Made by a program: the position numbers and the translations under genes. A stretch of 10,493 nt of DNA from Solirubrobacterales bacterium 70-9 (GTDB taxonomy: Bacteria > Actinomycetota > Thermoleophilia > Solirubrobacterales > 70-9). The stretch lies in NCBI GenBank assembly GCA_001898095.1, contig MKSH01000072.1:21293-31785 (forward strand). Reading direction: 5' to 3'. Positions within the stretch are counted from its first letter, which is position 1; each line of letters begins with the position of its first letter. Positions 6,903 to 10,493 of the stretch are shown one piece after another. The notes beneath the pieces were generated by a model. The model was not told the origin of the DNA. It did no database searches and worked only from the letters and a program-made list of their open reading frames with translations.

Positions 6903-8312
6903 ATGCCAAACGCTGTGGTGGCGCGAAACGGCGGCAGATGGGGCTTTGCGGCTCTGGTCGCGATCCTGCTCCTGGGCGCGGGCCTGCGGGTCGGCGAAGC
7001 CTGGGACGGCCGCGCCCCGGTCTACGACGCCGCCGCCTACGCGGCGATCGCGAAGAACCTCGACGAAGGCCACGGCTTCACCGTCGGCGCCGCCGCCACC
7101 CAGCCGAGCTCCGACTACTCGCCGGGCCTGCCGCTCTTCGTGGCGGGCATCTACAAGGTGACCGGGGGCGTCCACGAACGCCTCGCCCGCATCGTCCTGG
7201 CGCTCCTCGGCACCCTCGCCATCCTCTTCACCTACCTCCTGGCCCGCCGCCTCGCGGGCACCTTTTGTCGCCCACAGGGCGACAAAAGGTGCAGGGCTTC
7301 GTTGGTGGCGGCACTCGGCGCGGCGCTTGCGGTGGCGATCTATCCGGCGACGATCGAGTACACCGGGATGTTGATGACGGAGCCGGCGGCGGCGACGCTG
7401 CTCGCGGGCGGGATCCTCGGGCTGCTCTGGGCGGGAGACGGGGACGGCTGGTGGCGCTGGCTCGTGCCGGGGCTGACGCTCGGCGCGCTGGCCCTGGTGC
7501 GACCCGAGTACCTCGCAATCGGGCTCCTCCTCGCGCTCCTCACCCTCCTCCACGAGCGTTTCGCCCCCCGCGTGCGTTCGCAGAAAGCTCCGGATAGCGG
7601 CCAGAAGTGCGAACGCACTCGTGGGGGGTGGTGGCAGGCGCTGGGGAAGGCGGCGATCGTCGTCCTCGGGCTGGCGATCGTCGTCGCGCCCTGGACGATC
7701 CGCAACGCGATCGCCCTCGACCGCTTCGTCACCGTCTCCACCGGCGGCGGCCAGGTCCTCTACGCCGGCACCTACCTGCCCTCCGACGGCAACCCGGAAA
7801 AGGTCGGCGCCGTCGTGGTCGCGGAAAACCCCGACCTCTTCGGCCCCGATGCGCTCGAAAACCTCCGCCTCGAGCAGATCCTCGCCCGGCTCGCCGAAGC
7901 CACCTATCCGGAAATGGAACCCGACCAGGCCCTCTCGAAGATGGGCAAGGAACAGCTCGGCGACGACCTCACCGAACACACCGGCGAATACATCTCCTTC
8001 GTCGCCGCCAAGATCGGCCGCATCTGGTCCCACGGCCCGCGCGCGATCATGCGCACCCCGGTCTGGGAGGCCCTCCACTGGGTCCTGCTCGGCCTCGGCC
8101 TGCTCGGCCTGGCCCTGCTGGCTTACCGGCGCCGCTGGGAGGCCCTGCTGATCGGCGCCGTCTTCCTCTCGGTGACCGTGATCAGCGCCCTGCTCGTGGC
8201 CTCACCGCGCCGAGTCCTCGTCCTCGTCCCCCTGCTGAGCGCCTGCGCGGGGGCGGCGGCCGCCTGGCTTGCCGCCCGCGCACGCGCGGAAAAGCCTCAG
8301 TCCATGTCGTAG
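6903..8312 (+). CDS. GT39/ArnT-like GT-C family membrane glycosyltransferase (GT-A) with two palindromic insertions
   Basis: Such enzymes transfer a sugar from a polyprenyl-phosphate donor to an acceptor on the outer face of the membrane; donor and acceptor here are unknown. The 469 residues form many hydrophobic segments. TM1 (about 14-30) is followed by an outer loop with the candidate catalytic Asp (YDAAAY, D42). Further family features are YSPGLPLF (72-79), LMTEP (157-161), RPEY (200-203), PWTIRN (263-268), a soluble loop after STGGGQVLYAGTY, and a C-terminal TM bundle ending in SPRR. Residues 119-130 and 223-240 are encoded by inverted repeats and are absent from the paralogue starting at 9252. 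No strong ribosome site precedes the ATG. The last 16 bases overlap the convergent gene ending at 8297. Confidence 0.85.
   Translation: MPNAVVARNGGRWGFAALVAILLLGAGLRVGEAWDGRAPVYDAAAYAAIAKNLDEGHGFTVGAAATQPSSDYSPGLPLFVAGIYKVTGGVHERLARIVLALLGTLAILFTYLLARRLAGTFCRPQGDKRCRASLVAALGAALAVAIYPATIEYTGMLMTEPAAATLLAGGILGLLWAGDGDGWWRWLVPGLTLGALALVRPEYLAIGLLLALLTLLHERFAPRVRSQKAPDSGQKCERTRGGWWQALGKAAIVVLGLAIVVAPWTIRNAIALDRFVTVSTGGGQVLYAGTYLPSDGNPEKVGAVVVAENPDLFGPDALENLRLEQILARLAEATYPEMEPDQALSKMGKEQLGDDLTEHTGEYISFVAAKIGRIWSHGPRAIMRTPVWEALHWVLLGLGLLGLALLAYRRRWEALLIGAVFLSVTVISALLVASPRRVLVLVPLLSACAGAAAAWLAARARAEKPQSMS
7258..7292. repeat. Perfect 16-bp hairpin inside GT-A (family 2)
   Basis: GCACCTTTTGTCGCCC (7258-7273) and GGGCGACAAAAGGTGC (7277-7292) are exact inverted repeats around the loop ACA. 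The core is richer in A/T than the surrounding gene. No stop codon occurs in any of the six frames, and here it encodes a Cys/Arg/Lys-containing peptide (about GTFCRPQGDKRC, 119-130) between two hydrophobic segments. The paralogue has only about six residues (GGRWPA) at this position and is 14 residues shorter between the flanking conserved blocks. Confidence 0.9.
7564..7626. repeat. Imperfect inverted repeat inside GT-A (family 3)
   Basis: The inner arms GTGCGTTCGCA (7572-7582) and TGCGAACGCAC (7608-7618) pair perfectly over 11 bp. The pairing continues outward to 7564 and 7626 with two mismatches, giving 17 of 19 pairs around a 25-base core (7583-7607). The core contains a small CCG/CGG hairpin and one TAG that is out of frame with the host gene. 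In GT-A the element encodes the hydrophilic stretch RVRSQKAPDSGQKCERTR (223-240), a loop between two membrane segments that is about 19 residues longer than in the paralogue. Confidence 0.85.
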
Positions 8313-8707
8313 GTGACCTTGAAGCTCAGCCGGATTTCCGTCGCGGTGTCGGCGCCGCGGAAGAGGCAGCTGTACTTCACGATCTGGGCTTCTTCGGTGC
8401 CCTGGCCCTTGGTGTAGACGGTCGGGGTGCAACGGTAGCCTTCCCACACCTTCGGCTTCTCGATGCGCAGCGACAGCATCTTGTTGGCCACCTTCTTGAC
8501 CACCGGGCATTCGGCGAATTCCATCTGCGTGGGCGCGACGTTCTTGCCCTTGACGGTGATCGTGACCTTCTTGCCGATCACGTTCTTGGAGTTGGTCGTG
8601 CAGGTCGTGTTGACCGTTTCTTCGGTCGGCATCGCCGACGCGGTGCCGACGCCGACGACCAGCAGGCAGGTGAGAGCGGCCGCGAGGGCCAGGGTGATGC
8701 GCTTCAT
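8297..8707 (-). CDS. Small secreted protein of unknown function, four mature cysteines (paralogue of 8727-9122)
   Basis: I do not recognise the family. The 136-residue product begins MKRITLALAAALTCLL, a lipid-free signal peptide with a likely AxA-type cleavage after residue 25 (TASA, then MPTE). The mature part of about 111 residues is rich in Lys, Thr and Val, has alternating patterns suggesting beta strands, and ends in LFRGADTATEIRL then FKVTY. Mature cysteines are C36, C67, C93 and C114; the first two are shared with the paralogue and the last two are not, which suggests a second disulfide. The start ATG has GAGGAG (8716-8721) eight bases upstream, and the upstream gene ends 19 bp away, so the pair is probably co-transcribed. 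The stop overlaps the 3' end of GT-A. Codons are biased to AAG, AAC and GTC, consistent with high expression. Confidence 0.85.
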   Translation of the reverse strand: MKRITLALAAALTCLLVVGVGTASAMPTEETVNTTCTTNSKNVIGKKVTITVKGKNVAPTQMEFAECPVVKKVANKMLSLRIEKPKVWEGYRCTPTVYTKGQGTEEAQIVKYSCLFRGADTATEIRLSFKVTYDMD

Positions 8708-8715
8708 CGAGTTCG

Positions 8716-8721
8716 CTCCTC
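8716..8721 (-). promoter_or_regulatory. Ribosome binding site GAGGAG fixing the start at 8707
   Basis: On the minus strand, AAAGAGGAG sits eight bases before the ATG at 8707, within the 19-bp gap after the upstream paralogue. It is the clearest Shine-Dalgarno sequence in the window. It rules out the longer in-frame extension beginning at 8785, which would run back through the neighbour. Confidence 0.75.
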
Positions 8722-8726
8722 TTTGG

Positions 8727-9122
8727 CTAGTTGTTCGCGTAGGTGATCTTGAACTTGAGGCGGATTTCGGTGGCCGTGTCGGCACCCCGGAAGAGACCGG
8801 TGTACTTCACGGTCAAGGGAGTTTCGGAGGTGATGCTGGGGGTGATCCGGAACCCTTCGATGACGGTCGGCTTCTCGACTTCCTTCTTGATGACCGCGTT
8901 CAGGACCCTCTTCACGATCTTGCATTCCGCGTATTTCATCTGCGACGGATCGACGTTCTTGCCGGTCACGGTCGCGGTCAGCTTGTGCCCGGCGACGTAG
9001 TTCGACGAGGTACTGCAGGAGGTGTTGACGATGCCTTCGGTCGGCATCGCGGCGGCGGTTCCGACCGAGGCGAAGGCGAGACATGCGATCGCGCCGGCCA
9101 GCAGCAGGGAGATGCGCTTCAA
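8727..9122 (-). CDS. Small secreted protein of unknown function, two mature cysteines, TTG start (paralogue of 8297-8707)
   Basis: No family is recognised. The 131-residue product aligns throughout with the downstream gene: the same opening KRI and hydrophobic signal peptide, the same cleavage context (TAAA, then MPTE), shared GKNV, AEC and GLFRGADTATEIRL, and a Phe-Lys-x-Thr-Tyr end. The DNA also matches strongly near the 3' ends, so this looks like a fairly recent tandem duplication. It keeps C36 and the Cys of AEC but lacks the second pair, having FRIT and YTG where the paralogue has YRC and YSC. No ATG or GTG fits the signal peptide. TTG at 9122 does, with AGGAAAGGAA at 9128-9137. The in-frame region upstream of it has no secretion or coding character. 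It is probably the first gene of a two-gene operon. Confidence 0.82.
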   Translation of the reverse strand: MKRISLLLAGAIACLAFASVGTAAAMPTEGIVNTSCSTSSNYVAGHKLTATVTGKNVDPSQMKYAECKIVKRVLNAVIKKEVEKPTVIEGFRITPSITSETPLTVKYTGLFRGADTATEIRLKFKITYANN

Positions 9123-9163
9123 GGTGGTTCCTTTCCTGGGTGGTTGCCGGCCGCAGCCTGAAG

Positions 9164-9179
9164 GTTCCGCCTGCGGAAC
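9164..9179. promoter_or_regulatory. 16-bp palindrome in the divergent gap upstream of the secreted-protein pair
   Basis: GTTCCGC-CT-GCGGAAC is a perfect 7-bp inverted repeat with a 2-base centre, about 42 bases upstream of the TTG at 9122 and about 73 bases before GT-B. Its place in a 129-bp divergent region suits an operator for a dimeric regulator; it could equally form a hairpin in the leader RNA. No regulator is assigned. No convincing -35/-10 pair was found for either gene in the rest of the gap. Confidence 0.4.
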
Positions 9180-9251
9180 GGCTAAAGATCGAGGACTTCG
9201 ACCCGCCGGCCCCGGTTTCCTGCCCCGGCGCCAGTAGCCTGACCCGCGCCC

Positions 9252-10493
9252 TTGACCACCCTCCGCAACTGGTTCCGCACGCTGCCCGCCCGCTACGGGC
9301 GGCGGACGCTGATCGCCCTCGCCGTGATCGCGGCGCTCGGCCTGGGCGTGCGCGCGGTCGCCGTCGTCCATCCCGTCGCCGATCCGGCCGACGACTCGCA
9401 CGCCTACTACGCCCTCGCCAAGTCGCTCTACCAGGAAGGCAGCTACGGGGGCCCGGGATTCAAGTCGGAAGCGTCCAGCGACTGGTCGCCGGGGGCGCCG
9501 TGGCTCTACGCCGGGCTCTTCGTCGTCACCGGCGGCCCGCGCGAAGGCTCGATCCGCATCCTCGAGGCGCTCATGGGGGTGGGGACGATCCTCGTCGTCT
9601 TCCTCCTCGGCTGGAGATTGGGAGGGCGATGGCCGGCACTGCTCGGCGCCTTGGGCGTGGCGATCTACCCGCCCTTCATCCACTCCGTCGGCGAGGTGAT
9701 GAGCGAGCCGCCGGCGATGCTCTCGATGCCCGCCGCGATCCTCGCCTTCCTCTGGGCCTGGGACGGCAAGAGTCCGTGGCGCTGGCTCCTCCCCGGCTTC
9801 CTCTTCGGTTGCACGGCGATGTTCCGCCCCGAGTACACCCTCGTCGCGGCAGCCTTCGTGGTCTTCGCCGCGGTCCGCTGGGCCTGGCAGCGCGAGTGGG
9901 CGTTCGGCGCCGCCGCTATCGGCCTGATGCTGGTCGCGCTGCTGCTCCCGATCCTACCCTGGACGATTCGCAACATCGTCGTCCTCGACCGCCTGGTGCC
10001 GATCTCCACCGGCGGCGGCAAGGCCCTCTACGTCGGCACCTTCTATCCCGCCGACGGCGAATACCAGCGGGTCAAGGCGATCCTCTACGAACGCGAAACC
10101 GGCGAAAGCCTGCCGCCCCAGTCCCAGGAACTCGCCGAAGTCGACCCCACCCCGCTCTTCGACAAGGTCGCCGCCCGCTACCCGGAACTGCCGCGCGACT
10201 CGGCCCTCGGCAAGATCGGCAAGGAAGACTTCTCCAAGTACTTCGGCGAAGACCCGCTCGGCTATGTCGGGATGACGGTGCGCAAGGTCGGCCGGATGTG
10301 GTCCAGCGGGGTCGGTGAATTCATGTCGACGACGCTCGGCCGGGTGCTCCAGATCGTCCTCGTCCTGCTCGGGATCGCGGGCCTGGTGCTGCTCGGCTTC
10401 CACCGCCGTCGGCTGGAGGCGCTTTGTTTCGCCACCCCGATCGTCCTCGTCACCCTCGTCGGCGCGATCAGCCTCGCCGCCCCGCGCCGCAAC
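9252..10493 (+). CDS. GT39/ArnT-like GT-C family membrane glycosyltransferase (GT-B), 3' truncated by the window
   Basis: 414 codons are present; comparison with GT-A suggests about 35 are missing. It shares the GT-A architecture: a basic N-terminus, TM1 (about 19-38), an outer loop with adjacent acidic residues (DPADDSHAYY, D47 and D48 as candidate catalytic residues), DWSPGAPWLYAGLF (77-90), VMSEP (149-153), RPEY (192-195), PWTIRN followed by LDRLVPISTGGGKALYVGTF, and a C-terminal APRRN. The family transfers sugars from polyprenyl-phosphate donors at the outer membrane face; the substrate here is unknown. An in-frame TGA at 9240 leaves TTG at 9252 as the first start that keeps TM1 and its basic leader. 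No Shine-Dalgarno sequence precedes it, so a leaderless start is possible. It contains neither palindromic insertion seen in GT-A. Confidence 0.82.
   Translation, partial: MTTLRNWFRTLPARYGRRTLIALAVIAALGLGVRAVAVVHPVADPADDSHAYYALAKSLYQEGSYGGPGFKSEASSDWSPGAPWLYAGLFVVTGGPREGSIRILEALMGVGTILVVFLLGWRLGGRWPALLGALGVAIYPPFIHSVGEVMSEPPAMLSMPAAILAFLWAWDGKSPWRWLLPGFLFGCTAMFRPEYTLVAAAFVVFAAVRWAWQREWAFGAAAIGLMLVALLLPILPWTIRNIVVLDRLVPISTGGGKALYVGTFYPADGEYQRVKAILYERETGESLPPQSQELAEVDPTPLFDKVAARYPELPRDSALGKIGKEDFSKYFGEDPLGYVGMTVRKVGRMWSSGVGEFMSTTLGRVLQIVLVLLGIAGLVLLGFHRRRLEALCFATPIVLVTLVGAISLAAPRRN

Noticed and set aside
4498..6903. 801-codon open frame on the plus strand opposite ilvB and sqdB
   Set aside because: Both minus-strand genes are unmistakable and in frame. 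The long antisense frame is a by-product of GC-rich codon structure and its translation shows no recognisable motif.
1207..7626. CRISPR array formed by the inverted repeats
   Set aside because: Elements are single, dispersed, of three different sequences, with no regular spacing and no cas genes.
6555..8078. 507-codon minus-strand open frame opposite GT-A and the sqdB 5' end
   Set aside because: It crosses the divergent start region and is a shadow of GT-A; its translation is low-complexity and acidic or basic with no domain signs.

Overview
The window is very GC-rich and gene-dense. Its codon usage and gene content suggest an actinomycetote, plausibly Thermoleophilia/Solirubrobacterales; that placement is inference and rests on no marker gene. 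No rRNA, tRNA, transposase, integrase or CRISPR was seen, and no gene-free stretch exceeds about 130 bases.

Layout. (1) 1-1931, plus strand: the 3' tail of a menC-like gene, then menD (menaquinone synthesis). (2) 2056-6873, minus strand: a tight cluster transcribed sqdB-like, ilvB, ilvN, menF, with gaps of 24 bp or less or overlapping ends. It makes UDP-sulfoquinovose, starts branched-chain amino acid synthesis, and converts chorismate to isochorismate. MenF, MenD and MenC catalyse consecutive steps, so the two convergent clusters share the classical menaquinone pathway. (3) 6903-8312, plus strand: a multi-pass GT39/ArnT-like (GT-C) glycosyltransferase (GT-A), divergent from sqdB across only 29 bp. 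(4) 8297-9122, minus strand: two tandem paralogous small secreted proteins of unknown function. (5) 9252 to the right edge, plus strand: a second GT-C glycosyltransferase (GT-B), paralogous to GT-A and cut by the window end.

The most interesting signal is a set of palindromic elements that add peptide to coding genes without breaking the frame. menD carries an interior element with perfect 19-bp arms. A second copy with almost the same core, but with compensated base changes in its arms, lies in reverse orientation between menD and menF. GT-A carries two further, different inverted repeats: a perfect 16-bp hairpin with a 3-nt loop, and an imperfect 19-position repeat with a 25-nt loop. GT-B lacks both, and GT-A is longer by about 14 and 19 residues at exactly these sites. 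All three coding insertions fall in predicted linkers or loops and leave the frame open. This resembles the behaviour of Rickettsia palindromic elements, although no sequence relationship is claimed. It looks like a population of small palindromic elements able to enter genes in this lineage; whether they are undescribed needs a genome-wide search.
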